A DNA stretch of 64,000 nt. Origin: Tomocerus qinae. Its lineage: Eukaryota > Arthropoda > Collembola > Entomobryomorpha > Tomoceridae. The position numbers and the translations under genes are program-made. Every line of letters begins with the position of its first letter. Within the stretch, counting starts at the first letter, position 1. The stretch is taken from positions 72,478,001 to 72,542,000 of the forward strand of contig CM034546.1 in NCBI GenBank assembly GCA_020055645.1. The letters run 5' to 3'. Of this stretch, positions 50,767 through 60,470 are shown piece after piece. A model generated the notes under the pieces. It ran no database searches and was not told the DNA's origin. It was given only the letters and a program-made list of their open reading frames with translations.

Positions 50767-53592
50767 GTTGGTGTGGTTGGTGAAAACACGGACGCTGAGA
50801 ATTTAGACTTGACTTGAGACGCGACAAATTCTAGCTCTACACTACTTTCATTCTACTTCTACACCAGAAACCACTCAACGACTTACACCTACACAACTGC
50901 ATGTCTTACTTAAGCAGATGTTTTAGCCTCTTTTAAGATTAGAATTTATTGTAGGCGTAGGAATAGATTTTGCAAGCTTTGGGATAAAAATGTTACTAAT
51001 AAAAGAAAACGAAATTCAATGTTAATATAATGTTAATAAAGTTTTTGACTTTAACGAAGCAAACAACATAAGTACTTGAAAATGTTTGACTGTTCGATTT
51101 AATTTCGCAATTCTGACTCGGAAAATTCGGATTGTAGGTGGTTGGATTAATTCCCCCGCGGCTTCACTTTTCCCAGGTACACATGTGATTTTGCTTTCCC
51201 AGAACGTAGGCCGTCGGCCGTCGGTCGGTTTTTCACCGAACAAACTCTGACACGGCCTCTCAATTCCGTTTCCGTTCGTTTTCCAAGAATTCTACGCCAG
51301 AAAGACTTGTACGGCCTCCGCTTTTCTCTTCCATTTGCACTCTTCTCTCTCTCTCCGATCTCCGACTCCTCCGCTCCGACTATGACTATGACTCACAATC
51401 TCATCTATAATACGTATATCAAGCTTCCATTTTGCATCAGACTCCTTCATCGTGGTCTACACTCTCCAACACGGCAGTCAGTTCGGTGGTTGTATAATAT
51501 TATATTATTTGTACAGTAGTAGGTTGGAAATTGGAAACCAACGATCTCGACTGGCCTCTAAAGTCTCGTTCTCGGTTCTTCTGTCGAGACGAGACAGTCC
51601 GTGCTGGAGAAAGAAATGTCTGCCCAGGCCTGTGTCTGATTTTAATACAATTACAATAGTCTTCCTGTTGTTCCCCTTAGGTCTCCTTTTCATTTGTGGT
51701 CTGATTAGACACCCGTAACTCCCACCTTTCACTCTACACCTTGTCACCCACTTGTCATATAATATTTGCCATTTCCCTATTCGGATCTTCGGTTCATAGG
51801 ATTTGTAGATAATAAATGCGCGAATGTCATCAAATGTGTACTTCTACGCAACGCTTACGACTACGCAAATTTTGCAGGTTGAAGATAAGACGAAGCAGGA
51901 AGGAGAGTATCTTTTCTCTTCATGTATATTGTGCATCTGTCTTTATCTGTTCAAGTATATAGCTAAATAGTAATAAATACACATAAATCATACACAGGAC
52001 ACGGAGATAACTTATACATGAGGTTTTCAACCACCCAGCCAGCCCCTCCCTCCTCCTGCCCTGATTTATCCTTCTTCAACCAATTCTATTCTCTGCCATT
52101 ATTTAACGTCATTCGTCTACGACGCAATTTATCGTGGATACATCAAAATAATATCATATCAATACCCATCTCATATTGTTCAACTATGTACACTTGTGTA
52201 GGTATATTTTTACCATATATACTCATATACTTACTATATGTACATAGCTGAACAAGTCCATATCTGACTGAACAATTCCCGACTTTCTGTTCAACCTGAG
52301 ACATGCAGCGTGTACCTATCTTGTATAGGTAGTTCCACTTCCGTGTATTTCTACCGATATTAGATTTTAGATTATACTCTATAGGATTATGACAGAGGAA
52401 ATGCAACAAAAATATTTTTTGGTATTTTTCATGTTTTTTTGAAAGCAAGGTGTCAAAATAAAATAATAATTCTTTCTACTACTTCTCAATATAATTGGAT
52501 TGTTGTAGGAATACAATATGTACCGATATTTCAGGAAAAAATAAAAGCATTTTAATGCATTTTTGGCCACTTTCACCACTTTCAGGTGTTTAAAAGGGTT
52601 ACATATCACACGACTTTTTCTACAAGTTTCATGCAGATAAAAGCAAGTCAAACTACTTCAGATAGAGTAAACATCAAGATACTATAAAAACATAAAAACT
52701 TAAATGTTTTAGGCGGAATTGAAGTAATTCGCGTTGGCGACAGAAGAGTTAAAATGGAGGTGACACTTACGGGTATTTCAGTTCTTCAGAGATGATAGGA
52801 TTTGGATCTAGTTTAGAGCTTTTGCACGTTTATGGAAAAGTGAGACAACAATTTCATTGAATTCATTCGGACTTGGTAGTTTTCTGAGACAGTCTTCGTC
52901 TCATAGAGATACCTAGATGTATAGGTTTCAGGAGACTTTTATTCTAGCTTCTAAAAAAGCATCGGTACTCATTCTGGCGGTGATACTGTAATACTATGCC
53001 AATAACGACCTTGGAGAAAAAGTCTTTTGCATGTTGAAAAGAAGCAAGTCGGGAACTTCACAAACTAGGCAATAAAATGTGAACAGAAAATTTTAAATGG
53101 GAAATGGAAGGCGCTATATTAAATCTGAGATAATTTAAATGGAGTATAATTTAAATTTTAAAACAGACAGAACTTTCGTGTCGTGTACTACTATGCCAGG
53201 TTTTTGGCAATATTTAAGAAAACTTAAATGCATTTTATTAAATAATTTCGAATTTTTAAACAAAAAGTATGAAATAAAAGTCCAACAGTGAGCTGCAGTA
53301 CAATTCTGAATTTTTAAATAAATAGTATGAAATAAAAGTCCAATAATGATCTGCAGTACAATTTCGTATTTTTAAATAAATAGCATGAAACAAAAAGTCT
53401 GCTAGGATCTGCAGTAAAATTTTTCAATACTAAAGGATCAGTCTTGTAGTCTCTACGGTTTACGAAATATTTTATACAACTTAAATATCAAATTGAGGTA
53501 AGATGCTTAAATTTGGAAATATGTAAAGCTATAATGAATTAATTCACAACAGGTAACTGTAACAAATTACGAATACCGCTGACCGCTATCAA
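50767..53592. other. Intergenic region upstream of the basic Ser-rich gene
   Basis: The part next to 50766 should be its 5' UTR and promoter. A GC-rich patch near 51150-51320 and a CT-rich stretch near 51330-51370 stand out against the AT-rich background and could be promoter-associated. No supported ORF. A tandem repeat at the far end is listed separately. Confidence 0.45.
53235..53425. repeat. Tandem repeat of about 64 bp, three copies
   Basis: Three imperfect copies of a unit with TTTTTAAATAAATAGTATGA, AATAAAAGTCC and GATCTGCAGTACAATTTCG. It lies just beyond the 3' end of the BRCT-Myb gene. Confidence 0.8.
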
Positions 53593-56500
53593 TCACTTTT
53601 TTTTTAAAAACATTTTAGTATCTATATCAATGGGTGCTTCAGCCACTCGCTTATTATGTCGAAGGTATTTTTGTGCCTCTTCAAATTGTTTTATAACGGC
53701 ACTATCCAGTTTGAACCGTTTGATATTCGGTCCAATTTTCTTGCGGTAGTGCTCCTTCAAGCTTTGATAAGTCCTGTTGGGTAAGGTCTGTAACATTTAA
53801 TTTATAAAAACTTTAATCAGTAAACGGAAAGGCTTTGGTTACAGTACTATATTAATATTTTAATTTTACATTTGAATTGAAATTATTGCACAAGCTTACG
53901 TTTTCAAGCTCAAGTTGCATCCAAATTTTGTTACCCCTCACGTACCTATAGAAGGAGTTGTCAACAATGAAATCTATGATTTTAATCCGGTCTGACTCAG
54001 TGTATTCCCGTCTAAAATTCATTACAATAGCAATTAATTATTGGAATATCATTAAATATGCATTTTTGTAAAGCCAATGAATATAATTGACACCTGAATA
54101 CAGTTTTAGAGCTGGTGGTTTTGCAAGAGACGTCTGAGTCGGAGTCGAAATCCAAATCGCTAACAGGGGAGCCAAGGGGTGATTCAGGCCGTGTTTTTTG
54201 TCTTTGTGGAGTCGGTTCAGGTGAAGGTGACGCATTCCCGCGCACCATTAAACGGACCCTACGTGCCGTTTTGCTGAGTGCTGTTGGTTTTGTAGGACCT
54301 GTTTTCTTAATTGTATTCCTTCTAGTTGTTTCGAATGACTTCTCATTTTGTCTGTCCTCCTCTGCAGACTGAATCGACTTTTCCATTGGTTTGGTCTTTG
54401 ATCTTTGTACGACCGTTTCTTTACTTTTTTGTAGAAAATCAGACTCTCGATTATCTTCTTCACTTATTTCGGTGGAACTGTCATCACTTTCTATGACTCT
54501 CATACTTGAATTACGATTCCATGTACCTTTGGCACTTGACTTAAAAGCATGGTCCTTTTCGTTGATTTGACAATATTTGGAACACGTTGGCTTTTGATTG
54601 TCTATAACTGAAGTACTAAGGGGCGTCACTCTAGAAGATCTAAAAATAATAAAAAATATAATGCTACAAATATAGAAGTTATACAGAAATAGCAGAAATG
54701 AACTAATATGTAGTCATACCTTAGAAACCTTTTTGGAATTACAGCAGTGTTGTCTGAATCATAACCTTCAGAATCAGAACTGTGGTTGGGGATACTAATG
54801 GGAGATTCAGTTTGCGGTTTCCGTTGATTCGATTTAGTTTTGGTGGCTGGCATTGGTTCCCATCTATAGTCTTTAATACTGGGGAGTGGCATTGGTTCAG
54901 GGGTAGATGAATCCCTCTTTTCGAAAATTCGTTTTCGACCTGAATTTGTCCTTTCACTTAATTTTAGAGGTGTTGACGTTCTTGGATAATTTATCGCGCC
55001 CTTCGAAGTTAGTTTAGAGGATCTTAGTCCTTTTTTCGTTGGTGAATGATGCGATTCCTCCCTTGGTTTGCTTTTAACTTCTTTTTCCAACGGCTTTAAT
55101 GGAGATTTTGACGATTTTCCCCTTTCATTGCAATTTGGATTGACATCTAATCTTGGAGACCGTTTTACTGCTTGCTTAGATGAATTATTCTTTTTGGTAT
55201 CTTTCACCAACAATACAGATGATTTTTCTTTTTCATTTTCCCCGTTTGATCTATCCTTTTGTCTTTTTTTATCTTTTTTATCCACAATGGATTTTGAATG
55301 ACATGGCTGTCCATACTCGTCTTCTGAGCTTTCAAACGCTTCGGATTCGCTTTCTGTGCAATCTAAAGCCTGTCCTATTTCATCAGCTGTGAATAATTCC
55401 TTGCTCTTTAGATTCGATCCAGATATGGAGGATTTGACCGCGTGGCTACTTTTTTCTATTGGTTCCAAGGTAATGTTTCGGTTCTCCACAGTTGGCTTAG
55501 CTAGAATCTTAGCATTATTGCTTTCATCAGCGAGTTTAGATGATCTCTTTCCCGAATCGATCATTGGTGACTGACATGGCGTTCCTTTGTAATCGGGTCT
55601 TCGCGTTGGGTTAGGCGACTCAGGTTTCCTCTTAAGATCTGACCACTTTCGTTTTCGGTGAAGAATCTCATTTGCATCGTAAGAAAAAAATAAAGATGGG
55701 CCAATCCTGAATTTTCAGTTATAAAGACATCTGATTACAACATACTATTTATTATGTGTTAAATATTATCACTTATATTATAAACACCGTCTTAGATAAA
55801 GCAATAAATTTACCTACCTATTTATGTCACTATATGTGGTAGGTCGAACTCAGGCACGTAACCAGAAATTTGGTCAAATGGGGGCCCCACAAATGGTTAT
55901 GGAAGAACGTAATATATTCGTGCGAACTGCCAAAAATGTTTACGGGATAGGTCTTTTTGGGAAAAACTTTTCTAGGGGGAGGGGGGGGGGTTGCTGCAGC
56001 CCCTCCATCCCCTCTACTAGTTACGTGCTTGAGCGAGCTAGGATTATACCAAAAAGCAAATGGAAATGTTTCATAATCAGCAACCTCGACTCTGGACGGC
56101 GTGAAAATGAAAAGTGTTTTGCTAATGTCTTGGGCATGGTTGGTGCGGTTAGATTTAAAGTTTCATTTTTGACTGCTTATTATTATAATACACACATGAT
56201 TTGTAATTAAGGTTATACGTGGCATTTTCAATTTAATCTGAGCAATAGGTATTTCGTAATGATCGTAATGTGGCTTATTAAATAGCATTTAAAAACTTTT
56301 AATACAAATTGGTTATGCTATATCGACAAACTTAATATTTTTAGTAGAGCTGGGTTTACGTTTTTACTACCCTTTTAATTCTTTTGGCAGTTGGCACATC
56401 TGTTTGTAGAATTAAATAACAATACTGGTTAACTAACTTTTCTTTAAAAATACTTATTCGTAAGTAATTTTTCAAAAATGGAGTCTTTCATTTTTCCCTG

Positions 56501-57490
56501 CACTTGAATCTACGATCAACAGTTATTATTTTGGTTTAGGAAATTCCTATTTATCATGAAGTTGGGGCTGCAGCTAATTTATCCACCACTAGAGATTAAA
56601 GTATTTTAATTTAAATATACTTTGGTTTACAAGGTTAACATAATAACCAAATGGGATGTTTTCGAAATTGTTTTTAATACTGTGAAGCATGGCCTGCTGA
56701 ATTTCTCTTCAGTGCTAGATTTGCCCCTTAGCTGGGTTCACTAGTATCACATAATATTATTTGCCTGCAATAAACTTTTAAAGCTTGAAACGGGAAATCA
56801 GCTGATTGTAATAAGTAATACTATAATTCATTTAAAGTCAGCATTTGGCATTTGGTGACATATTAACAAACAATAGTAAATAAAGTAAAAATGGTACCAA
56901 TTCTTACCGATAATTATTCAAGTCTTTTAATTTTTGGGCTTGAAATGAATCTGTCACAAACTTTACGTCAAAACGGTCGTAACTTCGGTCCCTTGTGGAA
57001 ATTTCATTGTCCAAATCTTCATTATTATTGCAGATGACAATTGTATGTGGATCGTCTTCAAATTTATTAATAAAGTATCCTCCTCGACGCTACGAAATAA
57101 GTTAAAACACATAAATAATGGCAGACAAATTCAGGTAAACCAAGATTTATGAATGATCTATTTTTAAAACGTTGAAGGTTAAACAAAATGACATGAATGA
57201 AAGATCATAATATTATTTTACTAATAAGGATAAAAATCTATAAATACGGGAAAATATCTATTAATTTCAAAACATTTAATTTACAGATAATGACATTTCA
57301 CATTAAACATTTATAATTTATAAAATATACTATTCAGTTTCCCACTCACGTTAATCATCACTTTAACATCTTGATCAGGAGTAGAGTTTTTTGAATCGAA
57401 ATAAAATATCATTGATTCCTCAGCGCAATGGCCAACATGGCATAAAAACAGTTTGGTCCTCCACGGGAGTTTTTCCAACGTCTCAGTCAT
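53593..57490 (-). CDS. BRCT plus Myb protein, probable Rap1/TERF2IP-like telomere protein
   Basis: Six exons with agreeing phases: 57350-57490, 56908-57089, 54720-55706, 54094-54639, 53900-54011 and 53593-53787, giving 720 residues from ATG 57488-57490. Residues 1 to about 107 look like a BRCT domain (KLFLCHVGHC, IFYF, RRGGYFINKF, TIVICNN, YDRFDVKFVTDSF). Residues about 108-617 are a Ser/Lys/Glu-rich disordered linker. Residues about 618-690 form a Myb-type domain: REYTESDRIKIIDFIVDN, GNKIWMQLELEN, then RTYQSLKEHYRKKI, matching the Rap1 pattern of T.-D...I..(Y/F)V, GN.(L/I)W..(M/L)E and (S/T)(Y/W)QSLK.(R/H)Y. BRCT followed by Myb is the Rap1/TERF2IP order; in vertebrate TERF2IP the two lie close together and a C-terminal RCT domain follows. 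Here the linker is very long and I see no RCT. Likely role: shelterin or telomere/chromatin binding in the nucleus. Confidence 0.68.
55851..56031. mobile_element. 181-bp hAT-type MITE, same family as 49719-49906
   Basis: It starts CAGGCACGTAACCAG and ends CTAGTTACGTGCTTG, with a G-run and C-rich core. The flanking 8-mers GTCGAACT and AGCGAGCT match at only five positions, so the target duplication has decayed or the insertion is older. It lies in an intron of the BRCT-Myb gene. Confidence 0.72.
56664..56744 (+). repeat. Dispersed repeat copy 2 (possible Helitron-type 3' end)
   Basis: Inverted partner of 13881-13970. It ends TTAGCTGGGTTCACTAG followed by T. It sits in the second intron of the BRCT-Myb gene. 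Similarity begins near GAAATTGTTTTTAATACTGTG. Confidence 0.55.
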
Positions 57491-57849
57491 TTTTTAACCA
57501 AGGATAGGGTGTAGGGTCATCAAAATCTTTGGATTCTTATTTATAGCTCTTTAAGGTGTTGCTGACAGCTGTAGATTTTTTATGACGATTAACGTTGAAC
57601 GTTAACTACCTGTCGACAAAAAATCAAACTAAGAGTTAGTTAATAAATTGACAAATAATTAAGTTTGAAGCAGATGTGTTTGGTAGTCAGTAGTTATAAG
57701 TTAGTTACATGACAATGACAAACTAGAAATGCAATGGACAAGACACAAGAAAAAGGGCAACTACTAACAACTAATGTTGTATTATACCAATATCAAATAT
57801 CAACAGCAACAATCAGTTCTATTCTAATTTCCTTTTAGATTTTAGGTGT
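57491..57849. other. Putative promoter of the BRCT-Myb gene
   Basis: AT-rich sequence directly upstream of the start codon at 57490. No ORF, repeat or recognisable core element beyond general AT-richness. Confidence 0.4.
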
Positions 57850-58140
57850 CAGTCAGCCGTCAGAAGTTTGTTTTCCCGCACTACTCGGGCTCATCCTATT
57901 TACCGGACACCCGACGGCAACCCACCCGACACCCGATACCTACCAACCCGACACCCGACCGCGAAAATCGACTTCCCACCAGACACCCGACGGCAACCCA
58001 CCCGACACCCGACCGAAAAAATCACCTTCCCACCCGATACCCGATACATAAATACCAGATACCCGATACCTAATTACCCAACACTCGAAACCAACCCACC
58101 CGATACGCGAACCCTAACTACCCGACAACAGACAACCATA
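57850..58140. repeat. ACCCGA/ACCCGATA-rich low-complexity repeat
   Basis: Many direct copies of ACCCGACACCCGA and ACCCGATACCCGATAC interrupted by CGAAAATCGACTTCCCACC-like spacers, about 290 bp in all. The same hexamer family occurs in the arms of the foldback element at 48856-49295. It resembles a degenerate satellite or element arm, not a gene. Confidence 0.8.
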
Positions 58141-58439
58141 AGTTTTTCCAAAAATATTTTAATTTTATTATAACCAAATGTTGTAATGAACCAAACGGAG
58201 ATTATAATAATATTTCGGTTTAATAATAATCAAATCCCAATGCCACAGCTATTGAAAAGTATTATTAATCATATACCATTCGTTTTATTTTGCCTATTGC
58301 TTATTAAGCACCATTAGTGGTATTGGTGACCACAATTTACCATACATAACCTAAACCTTTCTTGCATTTTGACCGAATAAAGAACTTGAGTCTGCAGTCT
58401 CCTCAACATTATTTGAGTAAAACTATTGAGTAGAAAGTA

Positions 58440-58806
58440 AGGGTCATAGTATCGCTCAACGTGGGAGGGTATGGCATAGGCACCTTATACATAGAAAGGT
58501 AACGGATAGTATCGCTAAGCATGGAAGGGTAAGGCATAGGCACCCTCTACATAGAAAGGCACTGGATACTATCGCTCAACACGGAAGAGTGTAACACAGG
58601 CACCTTATTCATAGAAAGGTAACGGATAGTATCGCTCAACATGCGAGGGTACTGCATAGGCACCTATACATAGAGAGGTAAGGGATAGTCCCGCTTAACA
58701 TGTGAGGGTATGGCATAGGCACCCTCTACATAGAAAGGCACTGGATACTATCGCTCAACACGGAAGAGTGTATAGCACAAGCACCATATACATAGTAAGG
58801 TAATGG
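58440..58806. repeat. Tandem repeat of about 60 bp, six copies
   Basis: The unit contains AGTATCGCTCAACATGGGAG, GGTATGGCATAGGCACC and TACATAGAAAGGTAACGG. Two sub-types alternate (GGTAACGGATAGT and GGCACTGGATACT), suggesting an earlier two-unit duplication. Confidence 0.88.
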
Positions 58807-59433
58807 TATCAATTTAATTAACAATTATATTTCACACTTGGGAGCGCACGCGTTGAATGCTCTAACCTCTCAGATTAGCGGTCACAGACCAAGTGCTCAT
58901 ATAATCAAAATTATTGACATTCCATCCTGCGCGCGGGATCACAGGCTATCGCCTGCTATCAAATCCGCGCACAGAATTCTATGCCAATAAATATATAATT
59001 ATATGATATCAAGATCATTATATTATCAATATAGTTAGTATTATTATGTTATGTATTATCTTATATACTTATTATCTTATATACTCGTGTCATTTTAATT
59101 ACCTACAAATTTAGTGAAATAAAATTAATATTAAAACTGATAAATATATTATTTATGATATTTAAATTAACAAAGTTTACACGATTTTTTGATCTTTTTT
59201 AACAGAGTCCAAATTTTCTACAGTATGCACGCAACTGCTACTGCATAATCCTTGACTATCCCTCTTAATTACTTTGATGGGTTTCCCTGCAGCAAAAGAC
59301 GTTGCGGAGAGACATACTAACAGCAGACAGCAATCTGCAATACTATTAATCTACTTGCTAACTAAAATATAACATTAATTTTCATATTTAATTTTGATTT
59401 TCGAAGATTAACTGGCATCTATTTCATTAATAA
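58807..59433. other. Intergenic region with nothing recognisable
   Basis: The first 180 bases are more GC-rich (58840-58980), with an element-like GCGCGCGGGATCACAGGC stretch; the rest is AT-rich. No ORF is supported. Confidence 0.4.
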
Positions 59434-59778
59434 TTAACTTATTGCCAGGTAAATACTCCCGGAAAACTTCAAAAGTTTTTCGTAAACGTCTACGAATCTT
59501 GTGTGAATCTCCAGAGCAGACTCGTACACGGTCATCCGATCCTTGGTTAGCACAAAGAGCGAGGTATGTCCATAGCTATCATTGCCATCGTTCCAGGAAA
59601 AGTCAACAGGAACAAAAACGTGACCACGATTTCTGATTTTTGACACGATAATTTGAATAACTTTGTATTGCAACATATTGATATGACTGGTGATGAAACC
59701 ACTTGAGACAATGTAACGTCTTTTTAAAAATTTTAATGTGTCCAAATACTTGTTTATTGGTATAATGACACAGACCAA
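59434..59778 (-). CDS. Unrecognised ORF with faint cysteine-protease (Ulp1-like) resemblance
   Basis: An open frame of 114 codons with no in-frame ATG at its 5' edge. The segment HVFVPVDFSWNDGNDSYGHT, then SLFVLTKDRMTVYES, faintly recalls the His region of C48/Ulp1-type peptidases (H-W-x-L-x-V...xxYDS). The Cys region is absent. It could be the end of a longer gene or an old element remnant. No splice partner was found with confidence. Confidence 0.3.
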   Translation of the reverse strand: MVCVIIPINKYLDTLKFLKRRYIVSSGFITSHINMLQYKVIQIIVSKIRNRGHVFVPVDFSWNDGNDSYGHTSLFVLTKDRMTVYESALEIHTRFVDVYEKLLKFSGSIYLAIS

Positions 59779-59814
59779 TACTTTTCCATATTAATTGTAC
59801 ACAATTTAATTTAG

Positions 59815-60036
59815 TTAACTAGTTGTTAATTCAGATTTATCTCCACAAACTTCATCATGGCTCTTTGTACAGTTCAATAATGCTTTAAACAAATTTTTGC
59901 TCAGTTTAATATAATTAAATTCTGCATTATGTACCATTCTTTGAAACATTTTTATGCATTCGGTTGATAGTTCTTCGTCTTCAGTAGAGTCAATATTTGA
60001 CTCTAAATTCTTGGCTCGCGTTTTATGCAGCCGCAA
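59815..60036 (-). CDS. Unrecognised short ORF
   Basis: Up to 73 codons, basic at the start (RLHKTRAKN) then acidic (DSTEDEELSTE), ending CTKSHDEVCGDKSELTTS. It lies 36 bp upstream (on the minus strand) of the 59778 frame. It does not match a family I know and may belong to the same unit as its neighbour. Confidence 0.25.
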   Translation of the reverse strand: MRLHKTRAKNLESNIDSTEDEELSTECIKMFQRMVHNAEFNYIKLSKNLFKALLNCTKSHDEVCGDKSELTTS

Positions 60037-60378
60037 ACTTTTCCTGTTACTCGCACTTTTGACCTTTTAAAAATTTAGTTTCCGTGACTGCCAAATCGTC
60101 GATTTGGTTAATTTTACTATAATTTAGATCTTTTTACGTCTAGTCATTAAAATCTAATCAAAAAGTTCCAGATTTCAAGCCTTTTTAGTCTTTTTGAATA
60201 TTAGTTTTTTTAATTCCAAAAATAGAAGTAGGTCAAGAAGGGATTTATACGAGAAAATAGGTTAAAAAAGGTTGAAACAGGTAGGTATTTTTCGATTTCA
60301 AATACCACAAATCGTTGGTAGTCTTGAGAAAGTCTTGGAGTGGTAGCCTTTTCAGGAAAAAAGTTTTTTTACTCAACC

Positions 60379-60405
60379 TGATTGATTGATTGATTGATTG
60401 ATTTT
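60379..60405. repeat. TGAT microsatellite forming the LINE 3' tail
   Basis: About six TGAT units directly abut the 3' UTR of the minus-strand LINE. They read (ATCA)n at the element's 3' end. Confidence 0.9.
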
Positions 60406-60470
60406 ATTTAAATGTTCTCTTCGGGCAAGTGGCCCATAGAACATGACTTCAGCAATATTTTACAATTGTA

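Noticed and set aside
51307-51747. Several short ORFs on both strands in the GC-richer patch
   Set aside because: No homology recognised, no splice signals that extend them, and they overlap each other on opposite strands.
54038-54463. Alternative-frame ORFs inside the BRCT-Myb linker exon
   Set aside because: They overlap a frame that joins its neighbours in phase; composition is that of a shadow frame.
58840-58960. Possible tRNA or tRNA-derived SINE (GGTTAGAGCATTCAACGCG on the minus strand)
   Set aside because: Only an A-box-like piece is visible; I could not fold a cloverleaf or find a proper B box.
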